The position numbers and the translations under genes are program-made. Positions 54,985 to 64,000 of a stretch of 64,000 nucleotides of DNA are shown here, one piece after another; positions within the stretch are counted from its first letter, which is position 1, and each line of letters starts with the position of its first letter. Source of the stretch: Phytophthora hibernalis (lineage: Eukaryota > Oomycota > Peronosporomycetes > Peronosporales > Peronosporaceae); contig JAAKBF010000027.1 of assembly GCA_012656075.1 (NCBI GenBank), positions 248,001 through 312,000 on the forward strand, in the 5' to 3' direction. The notes under the pieces were generated by a model, which worked only from the letters and a program-made list of their open reading frames with translations, was not told the DNA's origin and ran no database searches.

Positions 54985-55640
54985 GTTTAGTTCTGTGCTG
55001 AAATATTTACAAGCTCTGATAGGCTAAAACTTGAAAACGAATTGTACAGGTTTTGCTCATTCGTGTTCCAGGATGCAGATTTCCAGAACACCAAAATGAG
55101 GTGTTCCAGCTTGAGCACATTTGTGCCAGGAAATAGCGAGCAAGGAAAATACGATTTTGGCTTCCCGAGCCAACCGTATTGAGGCCAATAAAGGCCCAAT
55201 AACTTTGCATTCGTGCATAGTTCCAAGATGTATATGGATGCACATGTACACAGTGTTCTAGTCCCATGGGTGTGGTCGAGGTGCCGGCCCATACGCCCAC
55301 GTTGGCACCCACTCTAAAGAGGAGACAGCGTGCGCGCTAGTGCGTCAACGCTCAGGCCCTTCCGCGGTCATTTGTAAAATGGTCGGTGGGCAGCAGCTGT
55401 CCATCTCGGAATTTAGTTGGGCAACCACAGCACACGTTCTGAAAAGTACAAGCACATATCGTGCCTCAGCTAAAAACCCTAACGTACGTTTGAGCACAGA
55501 ACACTTTTCCACCTGAACCAGGGCCTTAGTCCTTAGCGACAAACTATTTTAACCAATGAAAAGATAAGAAAAACAGATGCAGCATTTTTTCCTGAACTAA
55601 TTTTAGCGTTCGTCGTTGCTAAATCTCAACCTGCACACAT
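54985..55640. other. Left non-coding part of the pogo-like element
   Basis: Three overlapping 60-100-residue minus-strand ORFs that share no recognisable domain. It includes the internal TIR-like word at 55525. No gene supported. Confidence 0.35.
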
Positions 55641-55650
55641 CAAGTTTAGC

Positions 55651-56884
55651 ATGGTCCGCCCTTCCATCAATGGCGTGAAGAAGAAGAGGAAGCAATACAA
55701 GCGTGTGGCTGTCGAGTATCTACACAAGAAGGAGCTGCTCGACTTCATTGATGGGGGCCACACGCCGAGTGAAGCCCTTGACAAGTTCTACGGAAACCTT
55801 ACTGGAACAGCGCGCAGAGCAAAACAAAAGCTCATAAGTAAGTGGCGCGCAAATGCAGTAAATATCAGTTTGGCTTGCAATACAGGGCATTCTCGCCATC
55901 TAAATTTAAGGCAGCGCGGAATGGCAACAGTGCTCTCTAAGAGAGCCGAAGAAGAAATTGTTCTGTGGATAAACACACTGCGGAAGGATGGTGCACCGGT
56001 TTCGAGAGAGACTCTTGTGGCAACAAATTGGATCCATTAATTTTGTTTAAGAGCTCACCTGCTACGACAACAACGAAACAAAACCTCAACAATAGGCTTC
56101 GTGATGGGTTTGGCTCCACGGTGTGGCGCGAAGTCAAATTTCTTTAGGAGAAATATCCTTGCCAAATTTACGGCAACAAAACAGCATGGTGGAATGCTGA
56201 GTTGTCAAAGGAATTCTTAGAATTTCATTTTGCGAAACGAGAAAACCGATATGACAATGTGCTTCTACTCTGGGATGATTTTAGTGGACACTGGGCACCG
56301 CCTGTAGTTGTACGTGCAGCTTCACTGAACGTCATTCTGTAGAACGTTCCTCCTAAGCACACGTATGTTTGCCAACCTGCTGACATCTCGTGGAATAAGC
56401 CCTTCAAAGGGAATTACGGTCACTGTGGATTGATAGGCTTAAAGAGGAGTTGTTTTCATACAAGCAAGGTGAAAGCGAGCGTCTTCATAAAAATGTGGAA
56501 CTGGAATCAGAGATTGTCCGTATCCAGAAAATGCTGGACCAGGAGAGCGCCAGTCGATAAATTGCGACTTTGAGAAAGAAGATCGACAACGAGAAGTTTA
56601 AGTTAGTGGCACTGTCTCGAAAAGACATGACAAGCTGGATAACATCATGCTGGAAACAATTGTCTGCCGGTACAATTTTCAGCGGGTTTTCGAAGGCGGG
56701 ACTCGTCACCGATACTCGCGGCACAAATCCTGATAATGAAAAAGAGGTCGATGTCGACGAACTTGTTGAAGAATTAGAGCGACACAACATTGCAGAAGAA
56801 GAGGTTACTTCGGAAAATGATATCGGCAGTGATGTCAGCTCAAGAGACAACAATTCAAGCGATGAAGACATCGACAGCGACTAG
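55651..56884 (+). pseudogene. Pogo/Tigger-like transposase (CENP-B HTH, DDE_1), disrupted
   Basis: Starts MVRPSINGVKKKRKQ. The N-terminal HTH of CENP-B/Tc5 type is in KKELLDFIDGGHTPSEALDK and RRAKQKLISKWRAN. Part of the first catalytic region is missing or out of frame at 56040-56150. The core is recognisable as RYDNVLLLWDDFSGHW (second Asp) and PPKHTYVCQPADISWN (third Asp), with a stop at 56341-56343 between them. The C-terminal 100 residues (56570-56884) have FKLVALSRKDMTSWI and FSGFSKAGLV and then an acidic tail, as in other pogo proteins of oomycetes. Confidence 0.75.
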
Positions 56885-56934
56885 ATGATAAATAGGCAAT
56901 ATAAAACACTTTTTTACCTCTACACAGTTGTTCG

Positions 56935-57870
56935 ATGGTCTTGGCGTGGCGTGTACGACATGGGCAAGCGCATGGGGATGTCGAACACGCCACCCGTCCA
57001 GCCGGTAGATGTGGTGCTCGTGCTTCTGTGGTCTGCTTCTTCTTCAACAGGCCGGTGTACTTGGTCGGGTGCAGCGTTATGAACGCCCCGCCGAAGCACG
57101 CCAAGAACATGTCCTGCGGCTTCGTGATGTCGCCCTTCGTGCCATGCATATTGACCATGTAATCCGACAGGAAGTGGTGCTGCGCCTGGTACGCAGACAG
57201 CTTCATCACGGCGGCAGCACGCCGTACGTGTGGCACGTGAAGAAGTTGAAGGCATTCGGGTGGTTGCCGCTCGAGTTCGGCTTGACGCGCGGGAATGTGG
57301 TAGATCGGGTACGACACTCGGTTATTCTCCGTTTTGATCGAGTTGAAGTAGTTGGGCTCGTTGTTTGCGTCAACCCACACGTTCTCTAGCATGGCATTTA
57401 GCCGGATGGCGTTGTCGACGTCCGGCTCGTTCTCCTTGATCAGGTCGATCGTCTTGGCGTAGCACTACACGAAGTTGAACACGCCCTGACCGTCCCGACC
57501 GTAGTCGTCAGCGCCGATCAGCTCGCGCTTGAGGTCAGCGACAGCGACGATGGCCTTGTCTCCCGCTTTGCCAATGTTGGCAGACGCGCACATGACCTTG
57601 ATGCCGTTCAATGGCAAGTAGTAGTTCATCATGTTGCAGATGCCCTTCAAAGATCACGAACACCTCATCCTCGTTCACGATGATGCACGCGTTGATGAGC
57701 GTGAAGTCGGCGCTGAAATTCTTGGCCACGCTAGCAAACCCGGGACGGATGAACATGTTGGTCAGGACATGGTGCTGCACTTCTACTCCGTCACGATACG
57801 CAGTTCATGCGGCACTTGTCCTTCGGCGAGCGGGCAGTGTTAATCGGTTCGAAGTAGTGAGTAAATATTA
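56935..57870 (-). pseudogene. PEP carboxykinase (ATP) fragment, internal deletion
   Basis: Reading from 57870 downward in three frames: TNMFIRPGFASVAKNFSADF, ADFTLINACIIVNEDEVFV, ICNMMNYYLPLNGIKVMCAS, then RELIGADDYGRDGQGVFNF, CYAKTIDLIKENEP and AMLENVWVD. DMFLACFGGAFITLHPTKY and TGWTGG follow near 56990. These are consecutive segments of ATP-dependent phosphoenolpyruvate carboxykinase, the gluconeogenic enzyme. The kinase-1a P-loop (GLSGTGKT) expected after NIGKAGD is deleted. Both ends of the protein are missing. It lies inside the pogo-like terminal repeats, so it is probably a captured gene piece. Confidence 0.82.
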
Positions 57871-57937
57871 GGATTTGCATTGATGAATTGTGACACACTG
57901 TGTCTGTGCCTTGTCGCAAAGGACTAAGACCGTACGG

Positions 57938-58320
57938 TAAACAAGTTGCGTCTACCGTACTGGTTTCTCGTTTTGCAGGTGTATCACGATGACACCTTGC
58001 AAAAACTCCATCGAGAGTATGGCAGTCGCGGATGTTTTTTCAGCCGGTAAAGAAAAGTACTACAGTCATTACGGCAATTAGTCTGTGTTCAAAATTAGTA
58101 TGTATGCACAAATGGTCTAGGACAGACTAATTCCTGTCGATGAAAACACACAAGCTTCATAATTAGTCTGTCAACAAAGCTTCAAAAATAGTCAGTCTAA
58201 ATCGGGCTCGTCTTTGCAAAGTGATCCGCTCCTTTCCACGACCCGGGTTCGAGTCCCTGCATGCAGTGATTAATCGGCACAAGCTAGAGACGCAAAGCGC
58301 CAGAGATGGATTTCTTTCTT
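57938..58320. other. Non-coding spacer
   Basis: Contains several ATTAGTCTG words (58078-58200) in both orientations. No gene seen. Confidence 0.35.
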
Positions 58321-58487
58321 TCTTTCGTAGGATTAGGGTGGTTTGGTGTCGTCATTTGCCACCAAACGCTACGGATTTGTGTCAGCCGGTTGATTCATTT
58401 GTCATCACCAAAATCAAAGACGTGTGGTCGCGAATGTGGAACGATAAAAAGTATTGTTGTCTTGGTCGAAGTTGTATGTATGAATAG
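58320..58487 (+). pseudogene. DDE_1 transposase remnant
   Basis: The last 45 residues of the frame ending at 58487 read HLPPNATDLCQPVDSFVITK and then WSRMWNDKK. This is the third-Asp region of a pogo-type transposase (P-x-N-A-T-x-x-x-Q-P-x-D). Nothing else of the gene remains. Confidence 0.55.
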
Positions 58488-59552
58488 CCGTCAGACGGAG
58501 CGGCAAATTCAAAAGTGAGTGCCGTTCCCAGATCTTCATCCGGTTGGGTTTTCTTTTCCTTTGTTGGCCTTGGTTGCCACTCAACAACATCTCTTAAGCT
58601 CAGTTTACTTATAGTAATACCAAGTTCTAACCAATTGGCATCTGTTTCTAACTAAGATTAGAAACCAGATTTGTTTACCAAAAGTTGGTACTTAACCTTA
58701 ACTACAACATTCCCACAAAAGAGACGCACAACCGATACGCTCAAGCGAAACTTGCTTCGAACTCGCAAAATCTACTCTATAGGATCTCTTTGCATACGTC
58801 TTATGTATATATAGTTATCTTAACACTAGAATTATCATGCATGGAGAGCCGGGGCTGCAAAAACTATAGTGGCATACCCTTTTTGACCCATTTAATCGAC
58901 ACTCATGTCACCTGTAGCTGTACTTATCAAAAAGTGGCTTATACGTTTTACGTAGTGATCTCTTATCAATGCAGTCCTAGAAACTTGTTGACTTATTCGT
59001 ATACAGTATGAGCTCCTGTATACTGGTATCGGTAATACCCCTTGTTCGGATGGAGAAAGGGGTTAGGGTGAAAATCTGGTCGCGATTTTACGACGCTCAG
59101 TTAGGCGCAGCATCCACAATCAATATTAATTAATAATTTACATGTTTCATATTATTAATGATTTATTGTCCGGCTTTCCGCCGAGCTAGTATTTACGACG
59201 TGAATTCGCCGACCTGGCAGAATGACGTCCCTACTCATCACAAACACAGCACATCGGTTTTCATCTCCATTCGCACGAGTGGAGCATGACCATAGGTATT
59301 ATTAAGACTGCTCTCATCGATTTTCGATTTTTGTGTGACTGGATCGAGACGTGATTTTCCTCGTCAACAAGCAGGATCCGATCATCGGCCTTATCTCCAA
59401 TAGTTTCACGTTCGTCATTAGCTTCTCCGATTCGTCGACTGCGCACGAGTCGTACCGGGTACGACTCAATGTTAGCCCCGAATCCCTCGCTTTCACGTCA
59501 CCGGGGAAGAGGCAGGAGAGAACACGCTACTGATACTGAAGGTGCAGTACTA
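58488..59552. other. Non-coding, about 1 kb
   Basis: No gene recognised. AT-rich with TTAATTAATAATTTACATG at about 59125. ORFs up to 108 residues look random. Confidence 0.4.
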
Positions 59553-60248
59553 CACTGCGCGACAAAAGGTTCGGGACACTTGAACAAGTCGCGGTAACTC
59601 CGTCATTTTTATCATTTGAAGGTGCGGTTTTGACACATGTACCAGAACACGCTAGGGAAGGACGGTCATGCGCTAACGCTCGCGTTTTTGCACTCTATCG
59701 GGTGGCTCACATACAAAAATCGCATAGGCCACCGCGACACAGCTTTGGGATACCTGACCTCCTTACAAAAACCTCTATTAAACAAAACCTGTCGAAAGTG
59801 ATATGACTAGGTATTTGTATGGTACCGAGGTTCCGCCCACCGAAAGGCGGACATGCACAACGAAAGCACCAGCCTGGGTTGTATGTTCATGTAGTAGATA
59901 AAGGCACACACGTTATGCTGCAATGACACCGGCGCTTGAATGATATCGTCCGCATTTCGGTGGGCGGAACCTCGGTGCCATACAAATACCTAGTCATATC
60001 ACTTTCGACAAGTTTTATTTAATAGAGGTTTTTGTAAGGAGGTCAGGTGTCCCAAAGCTGTGTCGCGGTGGCCTATGCGATTTTTTGTATGTGAGCCACC
60101 CGATAGAGTGCAAAAACGCGAGCGTTAGCGCATGCCCGTCCTTCCCTAGCGTGTTCTGGTACATGTGTCAAACCGCACCTTCAAATGATAAAAAATGACG
60201 GAGTTACCGCGACTTGTTCAAGTGCCCCAAACCTTTTGTCGCGCAGTG
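59553..60248. mobile_element. Foldback MITE, TA target site
   Basis: Nearly the whole 696 bp is one hairpin: arms of about 290 bp start CACTGCGCGACAAAAGGTT on the left and CACTGCGCGACAAAAGGTTT inverted on the right. Both are flanked by TA (59551-59552 and 60249-60250), with a loop of about 100 bp near 59850-59950. A Tc1/mariner-type non-autonomous element: no ORF. Confidence 0.9.
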
Positions 60249-60250
60249 TA

Positions 60251-61459
60251 ATTTGTGTTTTCCTGTATCAACATCTGCACCTCTTACCACATTTGCAGAT
60301 TTCACAGTAATTTAAGTATTTTACCATCCCTCCCCTGTGATATGTGTACTTTGCAGATCCTCGCCCCTTTCGAGGCATTGTTCGATACGCTCCAACCGTT
60401 CGTTTTGATAGTGTACGCGCGCGCGAATGGTACCGACGACTCCCTCTCAGATAACGTACTGACCTAGATACACTGCGTCGTGAATAGGGTACAGATTTGG
60501 TGGCACAGTTGGACGACACGACGGTGAAGTTGGCGCAGTTGATCGCCGCGACGATGGAGCTGGATGTGTCAGTTGTGATGTCGGACGACACAGCGGCTGA
60601 TGTGGAAGGCACAAGGGTGAAGTTGACGGACGCGACGAGACAGATATACAGTACAGCGACGGAGTTTGACGGCATGGCGGCGGTGTCGTCGGAGATGGGG
60701 TCGACGGATATGGTGACGGAGTTAATTGTGGAGTCGGGCTACAAGGCAGCGGAGTGGGTAGACATTGGGATGGAGTTGGCGGTCGGATTCTTGGCGCGTG
60801 AGCACCAAGGGAGGACGGTGATCTCTGGTGAAGATTCCATTGCTCTGGCTGGCAAGCCAACCCATACCAGTATTAGGTATGTGGCCTTGTATCAATCACG
60901 TTTTTATGTAAGAAGTTTAGATTGGCTTCACATAATTTATTACCGAAATCGGTGACGCTTTTTAAATCGAAGCCACTAGATGTTTCTAGCGACGGGCTGC
61001 CTACGGAAGATCGTCAGAGTACCTGGGTCTGGAGTCCGGTACGGTGTTTTAGATGCCGATGCAGCTGACCTTGCCATTTCCTTGTCGTGATCAACAACTG
61101 GGAGCGGACTAGAACTGGCAGTCACGAAACCTTTCTTAATATTCGGTAGTTTCCGTAATTTGATATCTGTGATACCTGTTACCTGTGATTTTCCACAGTT
61201 GGGCATACGCTCAAACATATGCGTGATTGCAGGGCCGATTATTTAACGCGGCTTCATCCGTAAGAAAACCGTGGGAAACCATACTTAAATGGCACTCGTT
61301 ACGTAGACTAATTATATGGACATAAAACCAACCATCCTGCAATTTATGCACCTCTTACAGTAACTGTATCCCCTACCCTAAACCTCCCGGGGAGTGGCGT
61401 GACAAATGTCTAGGTTTAGCACACCGCGCGAAGGCTTCGCTTCGCACGTCGATGCTAAA
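60251..61459. other. Unassigned stretch with one open frame of doubtful meaning
   Basis: A 152-residue plus-strand ORF (60497-60955) is acidic, with diverged repeats (MELDVSVVMSDD, TELIVES). Minus-strand ORFs over the same DNA are Pro/Thr/Ser-rich, with a hydrophobic start at 60675. The repeat-like composition supports neither. The remainder to the LTR is non-coding. Confidence 0.25.
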
Positions 61460-62472
61460 TGTGGTGTTGTGATTCACAGAAAATGTCGTAAGTTCGGCTT
61501 CCACGCAACAGCACAACAATTCGCCGAGTCAGGTCGGCGATGTTGGGCTTGCGCAGGGTTCCTGTCGGTTCCTTTGCAGTTCGCCCCAGTCGGGGCTCAG
61601 TTGAGTGTTGTCCCAACAAGTACCAAGCTCCAAACTCTCCAGAGACTCGCCCAAGCGGGGCAGTCTCCGTGCTAAACCCTGTGCCCTCCACCAAACTATG
61701 GACGGCAGCGCGCTAGCGCGTTTACAGGTCACCAGGCGCAGATTACGCCCAGCTAGGAGGTTACGATGTCCTGGGTTGTGCAGACCCACCGGCTCGTCGA
61801 ATCGACGAGACTTGTCTCGGCTTGGTAGCGAGAAGTGCCCACCCTGAGCCGACCTTGATCTCTTGGCGCTACCAGACGGCTCCCCTACAAGGTATGCCTC
61901 TCGGGGAACGACGGTAGACATAATCCAGCCCACGCAGGGACTTACCGGAAAAGTGTACGCTGTTCTTGGAATTAGAAGATTCTGCTCTGATTGTTATCTC
62001 TATGTCTTTGGAGAGCCTCTTCGGGCTCTTCCCTATGTTCTTCTATCGGTCCTATACAAGTATCTAATGAAATGGAGTCGTTACAGATCTCCCTGCGACT
62101 CTTCGCTCATCTCCGTCCCTTAGTGTCAAGCTGTTTCCTACCTCTCGGCGACCCTTCGCCCAGATCCTGATTTATCCCCCCAGTTGGTATATCACTCGAG
62201 GCATATTCTCGCCAAGTCGACTTTCGCCGAGTCCAACTTTCGCCGAGTCGATTATCGCCGAGTCCGTCCATCGCTGAGTCCAGCTAAGTGCGATCCCCGT
62301 TTAAATCCGTTCCCTGTTGAGTGCAATGTATCCACTTGGCTATGTATCCACTTGGCGGTGTACCCACTTGGCTGTGTACCCTTTTGATCCTCTTGAGTAC
62401 GATGTACCCACTGGTCTAGCTTAGGCACCCCTAGTGTAGCGTTACCCCAAATCTGGATTTCCCTACACCACA
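61460..62472 (-). repeat. LTR of the antisense-ORF Gypsy family (copy 2, 3' LTR)
   Basis: Inverted copy of 12059-13067 over its full length, with the TGTGGT/ACCACA ends. There is no primer binding site on its left (61459 and below). The antisense ORF starts close to its right end. Hence it is the 3' LTR of an element that runs to the right on the minus strand and leaves the window. Confidence 0.9.
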
Positions 62473-62506
62473 ACTGCCCCGGGCGTGGTACGAGCCAGGC
62501 TGGTGA

Positions 62507-64000
62507 GTGTCTCGACCATCACTCCGTTCTCCAACTTTTCGTCGGTTGGAAATCTCGTCGAGTCAAGTGCTGTCGCCTTCAGGAAGCCCGTCGAGGACGC
62601 CACTGCTCCTCTCGCTGGCCAGGTACGTCTCCCGCGCTTGGCATGCTTCTTGTCCTAACCGATGCTCATCTAACCCGCCGCGTGTATGCGCTTAGCAGCT
62701 TCCCGTTGCGCCCCTACAGCTACCGCCGCCTCGTCGAGTCGGTACTTCACAGCGAGCTCATTTGCTCCTCAGGTGTCGTCATCTTCCTCGATCGCTGCCG
62801 TTCGCACGTCGTTGGACCTCCATGCCCAAGTTTCTTCGCTCGGACCCGCTGATCGACTCATCGATGGATTCTTATGATTGATAAACTTGCTGGGCTCGCC
62901 GGAGCCTTCCGTCGTTGGGTCCGGTCAAGCTCCGACGCCCTCTGCTGAGGCCACCCAAGACCCCCACAGGCTGATACTTCGGATTGGCCGGGACCGCTGG
63001 ACTCATCAGTCGCTATTGCTGATGGCTCAGCCACCCTAGCTGATCCAGTGGGTGACTCGGCGAATCTCGCGGCAGGTGATTCCGCTGGCCTCGCTGGGAT
63101 TCGTCGAGCTCTCGCTCAGCAAGGAGAAGAGCAGAGACAGCGTGATGCTTCTCTCGCTCAGCTGGTCTCGTTTCTACTGACCAGCTCTCCTCCACCCGCC
63201 GACGCTTCAACTCGCCAGGCCATTCTTGGGGCAAAATCATCAGCTTCTATCTTGGCTGCGTTGCAACGTGATGTTGTGCCTCTCCCGGATGTGTCTGCCG
63301 AAATCGCAGAGCTTCGAACCAAGATCACCAAGTCTGAGCGAGTGGCTTCAGCTCGTTACAAGAGAATGGTCTCGGCGATCGCTGAGTCGGCCTCGTTGCA
63401 CCACGAGCTACATACCGTCACCAAAGAGCAGGAAATTTATCGCTCGGATTCTTTGCGTTCGATTGAGATGACGGAGTCGTTCAACAAGACGATCGCTCAG
63501 CTCACGGCGGAATCCTGGACTATTATCTCTCAGCAAAGCGACCGGACCCGTGCTGCTGAGGCGACTATCCGGAAACTCCAGGCCGAGCTCGAGAGCCGCG
63601 ATCGGACTTGTGCAAGTCTTGGTCAGAAGATCATCGAGATCATGGCGGAGAACACCGTTCTTCACGGGGTGGCCACTACGTAATATCGCCAACTCCAGGA
63701 GGCCACGGTCCTGTTTTGCTCGGGTGGTGACCACGCTCTCCGAGCTCGTCGAACCATCGAGTCGTTGCAGGGTACTGTTCTGCGACAGAAGCGTATTATC
63801 GCTCACCGCGGTCGCTACCCAGTATACGACCCGCATTTGGCTGTCGCTGCTCTGGGTGGCGTGGATGTCCCGGGACTGGATCCCAGGGACCTCCAAATTA
63901 ATGCTCGTCTCTGTCGGCTACTCTCCGAGCGCTTCCCCGAATCGCTTGAGCTTCGTTCTTCGCGCCGGTCCTGTAACGTTACTCTCTCGATCCGTCCAGC
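62507..64000 (+). pseudogene. Antisense ORF of a third Gypsy element, Ser-rich head and coiled coil, continues right
   Basis: Begins near 62507 with a Ser/Arg-rich segment in changing frames. The main open block 63048-63683 has a short Ala/Gly/Ser part and then a coiled coil of about 150 residues (AEIAELRTKITKSERVAS, RKLQAELESRDRTCASLG). An in-frame TAA at 63681 interrupts it, but the frame goes on to the window end with DHALRARRTIESLQGTVLRQ and LQINARLCRLLSERFPESL. Same position and orientation relative to the LTR as the ORF at 17.5-19.8 kb, though I see no clear residue-level match in the parts available. Function unknown. Confidence 0.5.

Larger units (their letters stand above)
54960..57937 (+). 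mobile_element. Pogo-like transposon with captured PEP carboxykinase fragment
   Basis: Left end CCGTATGGTCTTAGTCCTTG and inverted right end CCGTACGGTCTTAGTCCTTT match in 23 of the first 25 positions and are flanked by TA (54958-54959, 57938-57939). Inside are a DDE_1 transposase gene on the plus strand and a PEP carboxykinase pseudogene on the minus strand. A third TIR-like word (CCTTAGTCCTTAGCGAC) at 55525 may be the original left end of the transposase part. Confidence 0.75.

Noticed and set aside
58221..58260. GACCCGGGTTCGAGTCCCTGCATGC word resembling a tRNA T-arm
   Set aside because: No acceptor stem, D-arm or anticodon arm can be folded around it; at most a tRNA-like remnant.
60268..60675. 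Minus-strand ORF with signal-peptide-like start as a secreted protein
   Set aside because: Overlaps degenerate repeats in all frames; no domain or Cys pattern shared with known effectors, so support is too weak.

Overview
The window looks like a repeat-rich, accessory part of an oomycete nuclear genome, most likely Phytophthora or a close relative. The grounds are a Crinkler (CRN) effector header with its LFLAK motif, the oomycete-type initiator/FPR core promoter in front of an alcohol dehydrogenase, short GT-AG introns, Crypton, MULE, Tc1, pogo and chromodomain-Gypsy elements, and many TACATGTA/ACCGGTA motifs between genes. No rRNA, tRNA or CRISPR array was recognised.

Layout. 1-1.5 kb: decayed Ty1/copia gag (minus), beside a GH17 glucanase fragment. 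2.2-4.7 kb: a golgin/TMF1-like coiled-coil gene. 4.9-6.9 kb: a hAT-like element with a BED-finger remnant, flanked by inverted DNA. 7.2-9.1 kb: Crypton tyrosine recombinase relic. 9.3-11.2 kb: an HTH gene and a broken Ulp1-like protease gene with tandem repeats. 12.06-19.97 kb: chromodomain Gypsy element with a 1-kb LTR and a long antisense ORF. 19.97-23.5 kb: a second Gypsy element, truncated and fused to a C48 protease fragment. 23.96-25.42 kb: Tc1 element. 26.12-29.70 kb: a complete MULE with a 9-bp target duplication, carrying a transposase and a 2OG-Fe(II) dioxygenase/zinc-finger passenger. 29.9-35.7 kb: a small host-gene island (CCDC6-like, DnaJ type II, START-like, zinc alcohol dehydrogenase).

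34.1-54.4 kb is one large, imperfect inverted duplication centred on a Tc1 element at 38.94-40.62 kb. The left arm has an intact alcohol dehydrogenase gene and a pogo-like transposase. The right arm has a broken copy of the same dehydrogenase, interrupted at 41.56 kb by a 12.3-kb element with terminal inverted repeats. That element is the most notable object in the window. Next to its left end lie two Crinkler-type effector genes (one with a kinase domain, one with a nuclease-like domain). The rest is the morphogenesis set of a Polinton-like virus: S74-chaperone fibre, packaging ATPase, penton, basic virion protein, adenain-like protease and double-jelly-roll major capsid protein. No polymerase or integrase gene was found in it.

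54.96-57.94 kb is a pogo-like element that contains a piece of a PEP carboxykinase gene. 59.55-60.25 kb is a foldback MITE. From 61.46 kb to the end is the 3' LTR and antisense ORF of a third, reverse-oriented element of the 12-kb Gypsy family.

Many ORFs, including conserved host genes, are split by single-base shifts. Part of the apparent decay may therefore be sequence error, and pseudogene calls should be read with that in mind.
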